From: Mesorhizobium sp. LNHC252B00
GTDB taxonomy: Bacteria > Pseudomonadota > Alphaproteobacteria > Rhizobiales > Rhizobiaceae
NCBI RefSeq assembly: GCF_000502955.1
Contig: NZ_AYWO01000008.1
Span: 71,568 to 135,567, forward strand
Direction of reading: 5' to 3'
Length of the DNA: 64,000 nucleotides
The position numbers and the translations under genes were made by a program. The notes beneath the pieces are model-generated. The model ran no database searches, was not told the DNA's origin, and saw nothing but the letters and a program-made list of their open reading frames with translations. Shown one piece after another: positions 20,024 through 29,408 of the stretch (positions are counted from its first letter, which is position 1; every line of letters starts with the position of its first letter).

Positions 20024-20754
20024 CCCGCGGCCGGTCGCGAAGCGACGTCCTGGGCTCCAAGTCCGCCGAATCGGCGTTCGCGGCCGGCAAACTCACGCAA
20101 CGCTTCGGCAAGATGCTCGCGGCTGAAGTCGGGCCAATAGCAAGGCAGGAAGACGAGCTCGCTATAGGCGGCCTGCCACAAAAGGAAGTTCGACAGCCGG
20201 AGCTCGCCGCTGGTGCGGATGACCAGCTCGGGGTCGGGAATGCCATGCGTGTCGAGGGCGCCGGCAAAGCTTTCGGCTGATATCGCGTCGCTCTCGAGTT
20301 CGCCACGCGCCACCGCCGAAGCAAGCTTGCGCGCCGTGCGCACGATCTCGTCGCGTCCGCCGTAGTTGAAGGCGATCACCAGCGTCAGCGATTCATTGGC
20401 TGATGTAAGCGATTCGGCCTCGTCGAGCAGCCCCCTGATATCGGGCTGCAGCCCTGCCCTGTCGCCGATGATTCTGATCCGCACGCCACTCTGGTGCAGT
20501 TCGGCCAGGTCCCGGCGGATGAACATTTTCAAGAGGCCCATCAGGTCGCTGACCTCGGACTTCGGACGCGACCAGTTCTCCGACGAGAACGCATAGACGG
20601 TCAGGTAGGAGATGCCGAGCCCGGGTGCGGCGCGAACCGTCTTGCGCAGCGCCTCGACGCCGGCACGATGGCCCGCAAGACGAGGCATGCCGCGCGCCTT
20701 GGCCCAGCGTCCGTTTCCGTCCATGATGATCGCGACATGCGCGGGCGTTGCCAT
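20020..20754 (-). CDS. uppS: Undecaprenyl (isoprenyl) diphosphate synthase
   Basis: Cis-prenyltransferase making undecaprenyl diphosphate, the lipid carrier for peptidoglycan and O-antigen. 244 residues. The N-terminal [17 protein letters not shown] motif carries the catalytic Asp, followed by [12 protein letters not shown]-terminal [20 protein letters not shown] and [13 protein letters not shown] are family signatures. It is coupled to cdsA by an ATGA overlap and lies 34 bases after frr. Confidence 0.97.
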   Translation of the reverse strand: MATPAHVAIIMDGNGRWAKARGMPRLAGHRAGVEALRKTVRAAPGLGISYLTVYAFSSENWSRPKSEVSDLMGLLKMFIRRDLAELHQSGVRIRIIGDRAGLQPDIRGLLDEAESLTSANESLTLVIAFNYGGRDEIVRTARKLASAVARGELESDAISAESFAGALDTHGIPDPELVIRTSGELRLSNFLLWQAAYSELVFLPCYWPDFSREHLAEALREFAGRERRFGGLGAQDVASRPAAG

Positions 20755-20788
20755 GTTCTCGCTTTCGGGTCAGCCTATGGCCACGACC

Positions 20789-21343
20789 CTAAACCTGCAT
20801 GATTTCAGCTTCCTTATCGGAAAGCAGGTGGTCAATGGTGCTGATCGTCTCGTCGGTAAGTTTCTGGACCTGGTCCGAGCGCTTGCGCTGATCGTCTTCG
20901 CTGATCTCGCCGTCCTTCTCCGCTTTCTTCAGGAAGTCCATGCCGTCGCGGCGCACATGGCGCGCGGCGACCCGGGCATTCTCGGCATAGGTGTGCGAGA
21001 TTTTCACCAGTTCCTTGCGACGCTGTTCGTTGAGTTCGGGCAGTGGAATCCTGAGGTTGGTGCCGTCGACGATCGGGTTAAAACCCAGATTGGATTCGCG
21101 GATGGCGCGGTCGACCGCGCCGACCATCGACTTGTCCCAGACCGATACCGAGATCATACGAGGCTCCGGCACCGAGACGTTGGCGACCTGATTGATCGGC
21201 ATCGTGGTGCCATAGGCCTGCACCTGGATCGCATCGAGCAGATTGCTGGAGGCGCGACCGGTCCGCAGCGAAGCCAGATCATGCTTGAACGCTGCGATTG
21301 CTCCATCCATGCGCCGCTTGAGATCGTCGTACTCACCACTCAT
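20789..21343 (-). CDS. frr: Ribosome recycling factor
   Basis: Splits post-termination ribosomes together with EF-G. 184 residues, the standard size, with the N-terminal helix ([22 protein letters not shown]), the central [15 protein letters not shown] domain II and the long C-terminal helices. It is transcribed after pyrH in the conserved pyrH-frr-uppS-cdsA series. Confidence 0.98.
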   Translation of the reverse strand: MSGEYDDLKRRMDGAIAAFKHDLASLRTGRASSNLLDAIQVQAYGTTMPINQVANVSVPEPRMISVSVWDKSMVGAVDRAIRESNLGFNPIVDGTNLRIPLPELNEQRRKELVKISHTYAENARVAARHVRRDGMDFLKKAEKDGEISEDDQRKRSDQVQKLTDETISTIDHLLSDKEAEIMQV

Positions 21344-21430
21344 CTTAATCTCCTCGACCCGTCTGACGCGGGTTCACTGCTTCGGGGCCGTGTTCGAGCC
21401 TGCTTCCCTTTCTTCGGGATCAGGCCCGGG

Positions 21431-22153
21431 TCAATCGTCTGTGACGACCGTGCAGCGGCCGCCGCCCCTTAGAATATCGCCGAAACCACCTTTTTCGTGG
21501 ATCGAATAGACGATTATCGGAATGTTGTTTTCGCGCGCAAGTGCAATCGCTGCCGTATCCATGATGGAAAGGCCGCGATTTATGACTTCGCCATGGCTGA
21601 TGCGCTCGAAACGTGTCGCATTTGGGTCCTTCTTCGGGTCCGCCGAGTAGACCCCGTCGACCTGGGTGCCCTTGAACAGCGCGTCGGCGCCGATTTCAGC
21701 CGCGCGAAGTGCAGCGGCCGAATCAGTGGTGAAGAACGGATTGCCGGTGCCGCCGGCAAAGATCACCACCTTGCCCTGATTCATGTAGCTGGTCGCCTGG
21801 CGCTGCGAAAAACTCTCGCAAAGCTCAGGCATGGCGATAGCCGAAAGCACCACGGCGTCGACACCGATCTTGTTCAATGACGTGCGCAGCGCCAGCGAAT
21901 TGATGACCGTCGCAAGCATGCCCATGTGGTCGCCGGTGACACGGTCGCCGCCCTTGGAAGCAACGGCCACGCCACGAAAGATATTGCCGCCGCCGATGAC
22001 GACGCCGACCTCGATGCCCAGTGCACGCGCCTCGGCGATGTCGCCGGCGATGCGATCGACGACCGAAACGTCGATGCCGAAATGCTGTTCGCCCATCAAT
22101 GCTTCGCCCGACGCTTTCAGCAAGACACGTCGGTAGAGGGGCTTCACCGTCAT
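21431..22153 (-). CDS. pyrH: UMP kinase
   Basis: Amino-acid-kinase-fold enzyme phosphorylating UMP to UDP. The 240 residues from ATG 22153 (GAGGA ribosome site 4 bases upstream) include RVLLKASGEALMG at the N-terminus, the VVIGGGNIFRG glycine loop and the C-terminal MDTAAIALARENNIPI stretch. An upstream start extending into the intergenic region is not supported. It normally follows rpsB-tsf, but here a three-gene module intervenes. Confidence 0.97.
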   Translation of the reverse strand: MTVKPLYRRVLLKASGEALMGEQHFGIDVSVVDRIAGDIAEARALGIEVGVVIGGGNIFRGVAVASKGGDRVTGDHMGMLATVINSLALRTSLNKIGVDAVVLSAIAMPELCESFSQRQATSYMNQGKVVIFAGGTGNPFFTTDSAAALRAAEIGADALFKGTQVDGVYSADPKKDPNATRFERISHGEVINRGLSIMDTAAIALARENNIPIIVYSIHEKGGFGDILRGGGRCTVVTDD

Positions 22154-22299
22154 CTGGTCCTCGTCATTTGCGTGTGGCGCGCTCCGGGCGGCAACCCCCG
22201 CGCAGTCACCGCCCCGAACAATCGCGTTCCGATACACGAAGGGCGCCGCGATGTCACGCGGCGCCCGACCGGCAAATTGGTGGTAACCTGCCGGATCGA

Positions 22300-23409
22300 T
22301 CAGTCGGCGGACACGCTGGCTGGCTCGCCCTCGACAAGCACCGGCGATGCGTAGCCGGAGGGCTTGTCGCCGGTTGCGGCACCGCCTGTGACGCGCGCCT
22401 GTATCTGCGGCCCGAAATAGGAATAGGGGAACGACGCGGGCGTTCTGCTGACCGAATCCAGCCGGTCGCGAAGCCCTGGCGGAATCTCGAAGTCCAGCGC
22501 GCCAAGATTGTCCTGTATCTGGGCCAGCGTGGTCGCACCAATGATGACGGTGGCGATCCCCGGCTGCGTCGCCACCCAGTTGAGCGCGACCTGTGGCATG
22601 CTGCGGCCGAGCTCGGATGCAACCTTCTTGAGTTCGGCCACGATGGCCCAGTTACGCTCAGTGAATTTCTGGAAGCCCGGATGCGTCGAATTGCGGAACC
22701 CGTCGAGCCGGCCCACATTTCCGGCCCGGGCCGGCCGATACTTGCCGCTGAGCAGCCCGCTGGCGAGCGGGCTCCAGACCATGATGCCGGCGCCATGGCG
22801 CGTGCCGAAAGGCACGAACTCGTTCTCGATCGCGCGTTCGGCCAGGGAATATTCGAGTTGCAGGGCCGAAACCGGCTCATATCCGCGCAGTTCGGCAATC
22901 GTCTGCGCGCGCCCCGCATACCAGGCCGGCACATCGGACAGGCCGACATGGCGCACCTTGCCCATCCGCACCAGGTCATCCAGCGTACGCATGACCTCTT
23001 CGGCCGGCGTCAGCCTGTCCCACACATGCATGAGATAGAGATCGATATAGTCAGTGCCCAACCGCTTCAGTGAGGCATCAACCGCCCGCATAATGTTCTT
23101 GCGGCCATTGCCGCCGGCATTCGGATTGCCCGGCTGCATGTTCATGGTGAACTTGCTGGCGATCACCGCGGTGTCGCGCAAGCCTCGCTCGGCGATGAAT
23201 TCGCCAAGCCAGGCTTCGGCCGTGCCGCCAGTGTAGAGGTCCGCCGTATCCAAGAAATTTCCGCCCGCCTCGACATAGGCGTCGAACATGGCGCGGGCCG
23301 TGTCCCTGTCTGCTCCCCACCCCCATTCCTTGCCGAAAGTCATCGTGCCGAGCGCCAGCCGGCTGACCCTGAGGCCGCTGTTGCCGAGCGTGTAATAGGT
23401 CATGGTCAT
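22300..23409 (-). CDS. Aldo/keto reductase
   Basis: NADPH-dependent oxidoreductase of the AKR superfamily. About 369 residues from ATG 23409, which has a GGAAG ribosome site 7 bases upstream (ATG 23403 is also possible). The AKR tetrad can be seen: Asp and Tyr in FLDTADLYTGG, Lys in VIASKF, and His in LYLMHVWD. The C-terminal cofactor region is VIIGATTLAQIQDNLGA. The physiological substrate cannot be inferred. It is transcribed with the SnoaL-like gene and divergently from a LysR regulator that probably controls both. Confidence 0.88.
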   Translation of the reverse strand: MTMTYYTLGNSGLRVSRLALGTMTFGKEWGWGADRDTARAMFDAYVEAGGNFLDTADLYTGGTAEAWLGEFIAERGLRDTAVIASKFTMNMQPGNPNAGGNGRKNIMRAVDASLKRLGTDYIDLYLMHVWDRLTPAEEVMRTLDDLVRMGKVRHVGLSDVPAWYAGRAQTIAELRGYEPVSALQLEYSLAERAIENEFVPFGTRHGAGIMVWSPLASGLLSGKYRPARAGNVGRLDGFRNSTHPGFQKFTERNWAIVAELKKVASELGRSMPQVALNWVATQPGIATVIIGATTLAQIQDNLGALDFEIPPGLRDRLDSVSRTPASFPYSYFGPQIQARVTGGAATGDKPSGYASPVLVEGEPASVSAD

Positions 23410-23446
23410 GATCGTCTTCCAATGCTTGCTGGTGAATGCCGTGGCG

Positions 23447-23989
23447 TCACTGGCCCGCCGTGTCATTGCCCGGGGTTGCCTTGACCCACGGGTTGCCGCG
23501 CTCATGCGTCATGTGGAACGCGAAGCCGTCGACCTTCCAGCCGGCGGCGGAGCGCGTCAAGTGATGCTCATAGGTGCCCCAGACTTCCCAAAGCGGGTCG
23601 CCATTGCCCTCCATCCGGTTCCAGGCATAGCCGTTCGAACGGACCGTCGCCGTGTTCGCCTGGAGAGCGACCTGATGGTTGGTGCGCAGATGCAGGCTTG
23701 TCTTGCTACCCTTGAGGTTGCCGGCCCAGGCGCCGATCAGGTCGTCGGAGGCGATGTTGGCCGCCGGCTGCCCGGACAGGCTGCTGAAATCGGCGGTGAC
23801 CCGATCCGCGAAATAGCTGCGCGCCAGTTTCCAGTCCTGCGCGTCGACGGCGCGGTCGATGCCATCGGCTATCCGGATGACCGCGCGTTCGTCCGCTAGC
23901 GCCTGCCAGCCGGAAGGTTCCGCCCCGCCGGTATCAATGGGCGCCAGCGCCATGCCTGCCGCGAACGTTACGTGCTTCAACGCATACAT
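23447..23989 (-). CDS. SnoaL/NTF2-like protein, probably exported
   Basis: 180 residues from ATG 23989, which is preceded by a strong AGGAGGAG ribosome site. Residues about 25-165 resemble the SnoaL-like (NTF2-fold) family: helical start ADERAVIRIADGIDRAVDAQDW, then beta strands. The first 22 residues are moderately hydrophobic and could be a weak signal peptide. The function is not known; proteins of this fold include isomerases, hydrolases and ligand binders. It shares a promoter region with the aldo/keto reductase and the divergent LysR gene. Confidence 0.7.
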   Translation of the reverse strand: MYALKHVTFAAGMALAPIDTGGAEPSGWQALADERAVIRIADGIDRAVDAQDWKLARSYFADRVTADFSSLSGQPAANIASDDLIGAWAGNLKGSKTSLHLRTNHQVALQANTATVRSNGYAWNRMEGNGDPLWEVWGTYEHHLTRSAAGWKVDGFAFHMTHERGNPWVKATPGNDTAGQ

Positions 23990-24080
23990 GTCTCTCCTCC
24001 TGATGCCATCAGTCGATCGGCAAAGTGTGGGCGCCGATGTGTTGGCGACAATGTAGACCACTGAATCGGCGTCGATAAGA

Positions 24081-24095
24081 TTGCATAGTTCGCAA
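24081..24095. promoter_or_regulatory. Candidate LysR-type operator (T-N11-A)
   Basis: TTGC-N7-GCAA dyad at 24081-24095 contains the T-N11-A core (24082 to 24094) typical of LysR-family binding sites. It lies in the 129-base divergent promoter region, 23 bases ahead of the lysR ATG, a position allowing control of both directions. Prediction only. Confidence 0.5.
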
Positions 24096-24118
24096 AGACA
24101 ATGCGATATTGCTCATGA

Positions 24119-25054
24119 ATGGACCGCGATCTCCTCATACATTTGCCTGTGATCGTTGCCGTTGCCCGGCGCGGCGGGTTCGCGCTTGCGGCGGCCGAAC
24201 TCGGCATGAGCCCGTCAGCGGTCAGCCATGCCGTGCGGCTGGTCGAGGAGCGTATCGGCCAGCCCTTGTTCGCACGCACGACGCGCAGCGTTTCGCTGAC
24301 CGAAGCCGGAAAGGCGTTGGTGGAGACCGCGGCCCCTGCCCTTCAGGATATTGGTGAACGGATCGACCGAATCCGCAGCGTCAAGGGCAGGCCCTCCGGC
24401 CTGCTCAGGATCAACGCCTCCACCATCGCGATTCCATTGGCGGTGACGCCTGTCGTCGCGGCGATGGCCGAGCGCTATCCGGACGTTACGGTGGAGATTT
24501 TCGCCGACCAGGGGCTGGTCGACATCGTCGGCGAAGGCTTTGATGCGGGCATCCGGCTGGGCGAGATGATCGCGCAGGACATGGTGGCCGTGCGGCTCAC
24601 GCCTCCGTTCAAAGCCGTCATCGTCGCCTCTCCCGACTATATCGGACGCCGCGGCCGTCCGCGTTGCGTCGCCGATCTCGCCAACCACAATTGCATCGGC
24701 TACCGGCTTGTCCGCTCCGGTGCCCTCTATCGCTGGGATTTGACCGAAGATGGCAAGGATGTCGTCATGGAGACCGGCGGTACGACCATCGTCACGGATT
24801 CGCTCGCGGCGATTGCCCTGGCGCTTGCCGGAGTGGGCCTTGCCTATATGTTCGAGCCGCTGGCGCGCGCCGATCTTGCGGCCGGCCGCCTGGTGCAGGT
24901 TCTGCCGCAGTCGGCAATCGAGGAACCCGGCCTTTTCCTCTATTTCCCGCGCCGGGCGGCGATGGCGCCGAAACTGCGGGCCTTTATCGACACCGCACAA
25001 GAAATCGGCCGGACATCCCTGCGGACATCCGGCCGAAAAACGCTTTCGGAATAA
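24119..25054 (+). CDS. LysR family transcriptional regulator
   Basis: 311 residues. The N-terminal winged helix-turn-helix is clear (GGFALAAAELGMSPSAVSHAVRLVEERIGQPLFARTTR, quoted here in two parts: GGFALAAAELGMSPS and AVSHAVRLVEE), followed by the periplasmic-binding-like effector domain of the CrgA-like subgroup (GLLRINAS, GFDAGIRLGE). It is divergent from the aldo/keto reductase and SnoaL genes and probably regulates them. It converges on tsf with a 12-base gap; a CCGAAA/TTTCGG hairpin at 25033-25049 lies in its last codons. Confidence 0.9.
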   Translation: MDRDLLIHLPVIVAVARRGGFALAAAELGMSPSAVSHAVRLVEERIGQPLFARTTRSVSLTEAGKALVETAAPALQDIGERIDRIRSVKGRPSGLLRINASTIAIPLAVTPVVAAMAERYPDVTVEIFADQGLVDIVGEGFDAGIRLGEMIAQDMVAVRLTPPFKAVIVASPDYIGRRGRPRCVADLANHNCIGYRLVRSGALYRWDLTEDGKDVVMETGGTTIVTDSLAAIALALAGVGLAYMFEPLARADLAAGRLVQVLPQSAIEEPGLFLYFPRRAAMAPKLRAFIDTAQEIGRTSLRTSGRKTLSE

Positions 25055-25066
25055 AGCGGTAGGAAG

Positions 25067-25987
25067 TTACTTCTTGACCGCGGCCGCGACTTCCGCCGCG
25101 AAGTCGGTCTCTTCCTTCTCGATGCCCTCGCCCAGCGCAAAGCGCAGGTAAGCCGTGATCTTGGCCGGCGCGCCGATGTCCTTCTCGGCATCCGTCAGCG
25201 CCTTCTCGACGGTGATGTCGGGATTGAGCACGAAGGCCTGCTTCAGGAGCACGACCTCCTCGTAGAACTTGCGCAGACGGCCTTCGACCATCTTCTCGAT
25301 GATCGCTTCCGGCTTGCCGGACTGGCGTGCCTGGTCGGAGAAGATCGCCTTCTCGCGTTCGACCGCGGCCGGATCGATCTGCTCAGCGGTCAGCGCCATC
25401 GGATTGGTGGCGGCAACATGCATGGCGACCTGACGAGCGAAAGCATGCGCCGCATGCTCGTTGCCGGTGGTCTCGATGGCAACCAGAACGCCGAGCTTGC
25501 CGAGACCATCGGCAACCGCGTTGTGGACGTAGGTGGCGACGGCGCCATGCGGAACGGTCAGCTTGGCCGAGCGGCGGAAGCCCATGTTTTCGCCAATGGT
25601 GCCGACAGCGTCCTTGATGGTATCGGCTACCGACTTGTCAGAACCCGGATACTTCGCGGCAGCCACGGCTTCTGTCGTGCCATAGGCCAGAGCAACCTTG
25701 GCAATTTTGGCGACGATTTCCTGGAACGCGGCATTGCGGGCAACGAAGTCGGTCTCCGAATTGACTTCTACCACGGCAGCCTCGCGAACGCCGGAATCGA
25801 CGCCGATCAGGCCCTCCGCTGCAGTACGTCCAGCCTTCTTGTCGGCCTTGGAAATACCCTTCTTGCGCAGCCAGTCCACGGCTTCTTCCATGTTGCCGTT
25901 GGTCTCGGTCAACGCCGCCTTGCAATCCATCATGCCCGCGCCGGTCAAGTCGCGGAGTTCTTTGACCTGTGCAGCCGAAATGCTCAT
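25067..25987 (-). CDS. tsf: Translation elongation factor Ts
   Basis: Guanine nucleotide exchange factor for EF-Tu. The 306 residues from ATG 25987 begin with the UBA-like domain ([21 protein letters not shown]) and the [19 protein letters not shown] segment, followed by the TDFVARN motif and the dimerisation domains. A longer upstream frame is unsupported. It is co-transcribed after rpsB with a 110-base gap. Confidence 0.97.
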   Translation of the reverse strand: MSISAAQVKELRDLTGAGMMDCKAALTETNGNMEEAVDWLRKKGISKADKKAGRTAAEGLIGVDSGVREAAVVEVNSETDFVARNAAFQEIVAKIAKVALAYGTTEAVAAAKYPGSDKSVADTIKDAVGTIGENMGFRRSAKLTVPHGAVATYVHNAVADGLGKLGVLVAIETTGNEHAAHAFARQVAMHVAATNPMALTAEQIDPAAVEREKAIFSDQARQSGKPEAIIEKMVEGRLRKFYEEVVLLKQAFVLNPDITVEKALTDAEKDIGAPAKITAYLRFALGEGIEKEETDFAAEVAAAVKK

Positions 25988-26097
25988 TGTCGCCTCTTTG
26001 GTTTTAAATGCACCGACGCACCATCGATATTCGATGATGCGTCTGTTTAGCGTGCCAAAATATGAGAAAGATGAAGGCCGCAACCGGCCTTCGCTTG

Positions 26098-26886
26098 TCA
26101 AGCTTCGGGGGCTTCCGACGCCGGGGCCGGGGCCGGCTCGAGCGCCGGCTCGACCGGGGCTTCGACCGAAGCGCCGATGTCGATACCGAGCGCGCCTTGC
26201 TGGCGGGCGATGCCGTCGATGGCAGCCTTGGCGATCAGGTCGCAATAGAGCTGAATGGCGCGGGCCGCGTCGTCATTGCCGGGGATCGGGAAGTCGATCT
26301 TGTCCGGATCGCAGTTCGAATCGATGATGGCGACGACCGGGATGCCGAGACGCTTGGCCTCGAGGATGGCGATCGCTTCCTTGTTGGTGTCGATGACGAA
26401 CATCAGGTCGGGCGTCGAGCCCATGTCCTTGATGCCGCCCAGCGCCTTGTCGAGCTTCTCGCGCTCGCGATCGAGGTTGAGGCGTTCCTTCTTGGTCAGG
26501 CCCTGGGCCTCGCCGGCCAGCATTTCGTCGAGCTTGCGCAGGCGCTGGATCGAATTCGAGATCGTCTTCCAGTTGGTCAGCATGCCGCCGAGCCAACGCG
26601 AGTTGACATAGTACTGAGCCGAACGCTGTGCCGCATCGGCGACAATGTCGGACGCCTGGCGCTTGGTGCCGACGAACAACACGCGGCCGCCCTTGGCGAC
26701 AGTGTCGGAAACCTGCTTCAGCGCCTGGTGCAGCAAAGGCACCGTCTGCGAGAGGTCGATGATGTGGATGTTATTGCGTGCGCCGTAGATATAGGGCGCC
26801 ATCTTCGGGTTCCAGCGATGGGTCTGGTGGCCGAAGTGAATGCCAGCTTCCAAAAGCTGGCGCATGCTGAAATCAGGCAGTGCCAT
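26098..26886 (-). CDS. rpsB: 30S ribosomal protein S2
   Basis: 262 residues. The N-terminal [19 protein letters not shown] motif and the [19 protein letters not shown] signature are clear. The C-terminus carries an alphaproteobacterial Ala/Pro/Glu-rich extension of about 30 residues ([17 protein letters not shown]). It heads the minus-strand translation/envelope cluster and has a predicted strong promoter and a structured leader upstream. Confidence 0.98.
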   Translation of the reverse strand: MALPDFSMRQLLEAGIHFGHQTHRWNPKMAPYIYGARNNIHIIDLSQTVPLLHQALKQVSDTVAKGGRVLFVGTKRQASDIVADAAQRSAQYYVNSRWLGGMLTNWKTISNSIQRLRKLDEMLAGEAQGLTKKERLNLDREREKLDKALGGIKDMGSTPDLMFVIDTNKEAIAILEAKRLGIPVVAIIDSNCDPDKIDFPIPGNDDAARAIQLYCDLIAKAAIDGIARQQGALGIDIGASVEAPVEPALEPAPAPASEAPEA

Positions 26887-26930
26887 TCAAAGTTCCTTTC
26901 CGGTTAGCCTCCACGGACACAGGCATTTTT

Positions 26931-27043
26931 GGACTTTGTCCTCGAACGCCACCGGAGGTTTCAGCCGGATTTCTCCCGGGCAGACACCAAAGTCCGTGTG
27001 TGGAATGAGCGCGCATATAGAGGGGATACGCGACAAACGCAAG
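26931..27043 (-). promoter_or_regulatory. rpsB promoter and structured leader
   Basis: On the minus strand CTTGCG (27038-27043) and CTATAT (27015-27020) are separated by 17 bases, nearly the rhizobial sigma-70 consensus. The leader of about 120 bases contains a long-range perfect 8-base pairing, CAAAGTCC (26988-26995) with GGACTTTG (26931-26938) in plus-strand reading. It could form a stem used for autoregulation by S2, known for rpsB in other bacteria. The promoter is well supported; the autoregulatory role is inference. Confidence 0.6.
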
Positions 27044-27061
27044 CCGTGTGGCGCTTCACGC

Positions 27062-27670
27062 TCAGCGTGCGGCAATCAGCGCCCCGGTGCCGATCATGGC
27101 ACTGCCGGCAAACCGGTTCATCAGCCGCATGCGCCTCGGCGTCCTGAACCAACCCGAAGCCCGGCCCGCGAGCGCAGCATAGAAACCCATAGTGAGGATG
27201 TTGACGCTGATCACGACCAGGATCACCAGCAGGCCGTCGGCAAGGGTCATGGTGTCGAGGTTCAGGATCAGCGGCATGATCGAGGCATGGAACAGGATGG
27301 CCTTCGGATTGCCGAGCGCAATGGACGCACCGAGGAAGAATGACCGCGACAATCTTGCCTGCGTCGCCTGCGGCTCATTCGATTGCGCGGCAGCGCGCCA
27401 CATCCTGACGCCGAGAAAGATCAGATAGGCAGCACCCGCATATTTCAGCAAGAGGAAAATCCATTCGAACGTCTGGGCCAGCGCCACCAGTCCGAGCAAT
27501 GCCAGGGTGACCAGCACGGCATCGCCGGCGGCAACACCGACTCCGGCCATGAACGCGCGAAGGAACCCGCGCGACACGCCGTTGGTGATGACCGCGAACA
27601 TCGCCGGTCCCGGCGTCGCGGCGGCAAGAGTGATCGCAGCGCAATAAGTCAGAAATGCTGTGAGCGTCAC
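27062..27670 (-). CDS. LysE family exporter
   Basis: Inner-membrane amino-acid or metabolite exporter of the LysE/RhtB family. 202 residues from GTG 27670 (AAAGG ribosome site 7 bases upstream), with about six hydrophobic helices and the family motif TPGPAMFAVITNGVSRG near the N-terminus. GNPKAILF near residue 120 is a second signature. The GTG overlaps the upstream DUF4031 stop by 4 bases, which fixes the start and implies coupling. Substrate unknown. Confidence 0.88.
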   Translation of the reverse strand: MTLTAFLTYCAAITLAAATPGPAMFAVITNGVSRGFLRAFMAGVGVAAGDAVLVTLALLGLVALAQTFEWIFLLLKYAGAAYLIFLGVRMWRAAAQSNEPQATQARLSRSFFLGASIALGNPKAILFHASIMPLILNLDTMTLADGLLVILVVISVNILTMGFYAALAGRASGWFRTPRRMRLMNRFAGSAMIGTGALIAAR

Positions 27671-27945
27671 GATCGGACCTTTCCCTTCGGCACCCGCACC
27701 CGCCGAAAGATCGCGACGATCTCCTCGCGGCTGCATTCGATGGCGCCGAGCCGCACCGCACGGTCGCGCTCGAAGCCGGTTATGTCATAATGCGGCGCCG
27801 ATGTCTTGGGCGGCCCCTGGTAGGATGAACGCTTGATCGCCAGCTCCGCGGCAAAGCGATGCAGTTCGTCGGTGTCGTCGGCCAACAGATGGCACCAGCG
27901 ATGGCCAGCCCATTTCCAGATCGCTGCGTCGACATAGACTGCCAT
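27667..27945 (-). CDS. DUF4031 domain protein
   Basis: Small 92-residue protein from ATG 27945, starting MAVYVDAAIWKWAGHRWCHL, which matches the DUF4031 pattern VYVD...W...WxHL followed by DELHRFA. The C-terminal half (YDITGFERDRAVRLGAIE) is also typical. Biochemical function is unknown. Translationally coupled to the LysE exporter, which suggests a shared regulon rather than a shared reaction. Confidence 0.75.
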   Translation of the reverse strand: MAVYVDAAIWKWAGHRWCHLLADDTDELHRFAAELAIKRSSYQGPPKTSAPHYDITGFERDRAVRLGAIECSREEIVAIFRRVRVPKGKVRS

Positions 27946-28004
27946 GAAGCTTGCTGTCTGCCTTCCATCTTTCACGACAGTCGGCCACATGGCCCGTCCG
28001 GATG

Positions 28005-29300
28005 TCAGTGACGATAGAATGGATTCGGATAGAAAATGAAGCTGCCTTTGGCCGCAAGCTCGGTCACCGTGCTGGTGACGGCTTCCTGCATGCGACGGTG
28101 CAGTTCGGCAACCGCATCATCGATCGAGCCCGCATACGCATGCAGGCCCAGCGCCTCCGGCACCCGGATGTGGGCGCAACGCGGCCCGGCCGGCTGCGGA
28201 ATGAACCGGTTCATCGTGTCACGTAGTCCGTTCTGGCAATAATCGTTGCGGATCCGCTTCAGATGTTCGGCGATCTCCTCCTGGGTGATGCGCGGGTTGG
28301 CCGAGGCCCAGGGCCCGACGCGTTGTAGCCTCTGAATGGTGTCGGCAAGCGTGCGAACCTCCTTTTGCCGTTCCGCATCGCCGGTGTTTTCGCGCTGCCA
28401 GCGACGCGCCCGACGCAGAAGCTCGGCGGTATCGATGGCAGTGTCGGCCGAGATGCTCTCGCCGAGCCGGCGGCCGAGCTCGATGACCAACGCTTTCCGG
28501 CGCTCGGTATATGTCGCGCCTTCGTCGGATTGTATGCCGCAGGCGGCTTCATCGCGGGTCAGCAGCGTCGAATAGACATGGTGGATGCGCTGCGGCAGTG
28601 TGTCGGTCGCCTGGCGTTCTATCTTCAGGCTTTTCTCGACATAGGCGCATTCCTTTGCCAGCGCCGCTTCGACATTCCCGGTGAAGGCAAGCTTCCAGAC
28701 GACCGGCGCGATCCAGACCTTGAAATCCGGATCCGTGGCCCGGCCGCGCCGGAGAGCCTCAAGCCCCATCTCCACGGCACCCGGCAGCAGCGGCGCGACG
28801 ACATTGGCATGCCAGCCGACGCCGCCTTCGGGATGCAGCAGCACGCCATGGCCCTTCAAGGCCCAGGCGATGGAGTGTTCCTTAGCTGCCCCGCTGTTGC
28901 CCGGAATCTGGGCGATCAGGTTGTTGGCCAGCCAGAATTTCTGCATCATTCTGCCGAGACCGTTGACGACGCCATTCGTCGCCCATGACGCAGTGAGCGG
29001 GCTGACCTGCGAGACGATCTCCTTGTCGATCATCCAGTCGGTGAAGAACTCGGGGTGATTGGGCGTGATGAAGGTCGCCTTCCCCGCCCCGCAACTGGCC
29101 TTCAGCTGCTCAAGGTCGGCGTCGGGCAAGTCGATGTGGCGGACATTGGAGACGCCGCGCAAACCGGCTAGGCGGTTGAACGGCAACAGATCGCGAAATC
29201 CGGGAATGCCGCGCAGCATGACGATCCGGTTAACGGATGTCATGGCCCTGATCAGTAACCGGCTAGGTCTCGGCGCAACGAAGACATCGATCTTGCTCAA
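28005..29300 (-). CDS. PlsC-like acyltransferase family protein
   Basis: Probable lipid acyltransferase. NHPEFFTDWMIDKE resembles the NHx4-5D catalytic block and HPEGGVGWH the second acceptor-binding block of glycerolipid acyltransferases, although both are imperfect. No membrane helix is obvious. The start is uncertain: TTG 29300 is preceded by an AAGGGGGG run 6 bases away; ATG 29243 and ATG 29384 are alternatives. From TTG it is 431 residues. Adjacent to eipB, suggesting an envelope role. The acceptor lipid is unknown and the family call is moderate. Confidence 0.65.
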   Translation of the reverse strand: MSKIDVFVAPRPSRLLIRAMTSVNRIVMLRGIPGFRDLLPFNRLAGLRGVSNVRHIDLPDADLEQLKASCGAGKATFITPNHPEFFTDWMIDKEIVSQVSPLTASWATNGVVNGLGRMMQKFWLANNLIAQIPGNSGAAKEHSIAWALKGHGVLLHPEGGVGWHANVVAPLLPGAVEMGLEALRRGRATDPDFKVWIAPVVWKLAFTGNVEAALAKECAYVEKSLKIERQATDTLPQRIHHVYSTLLTRDEAACGIQSDEGATYTERRKALVIELGRRLGESISADTAIDTAELLRRARRWQRENTGDAERQKEVRTLADTIQRLQRVGPWASANPRITQEEIAEHLKRIRNDYCQNGLRDTMNRFIPQPAGPRCAHIRVPEALGLHAYAGSIDDAVAELHRRMQEAVTSTVTELAAKGSFIFYPNPFYRH

Positions 29301-29408
29301 GCTGCTCCCCCCTTGCGCCTGGACGCTGGGGAGAGGTTGAGAGAAAATTGCGGCACGTTCAAGTCGTTCGCCACGGCGTGGCATGCTTAACCGGTCCGGA
29401 TCGAAGCC

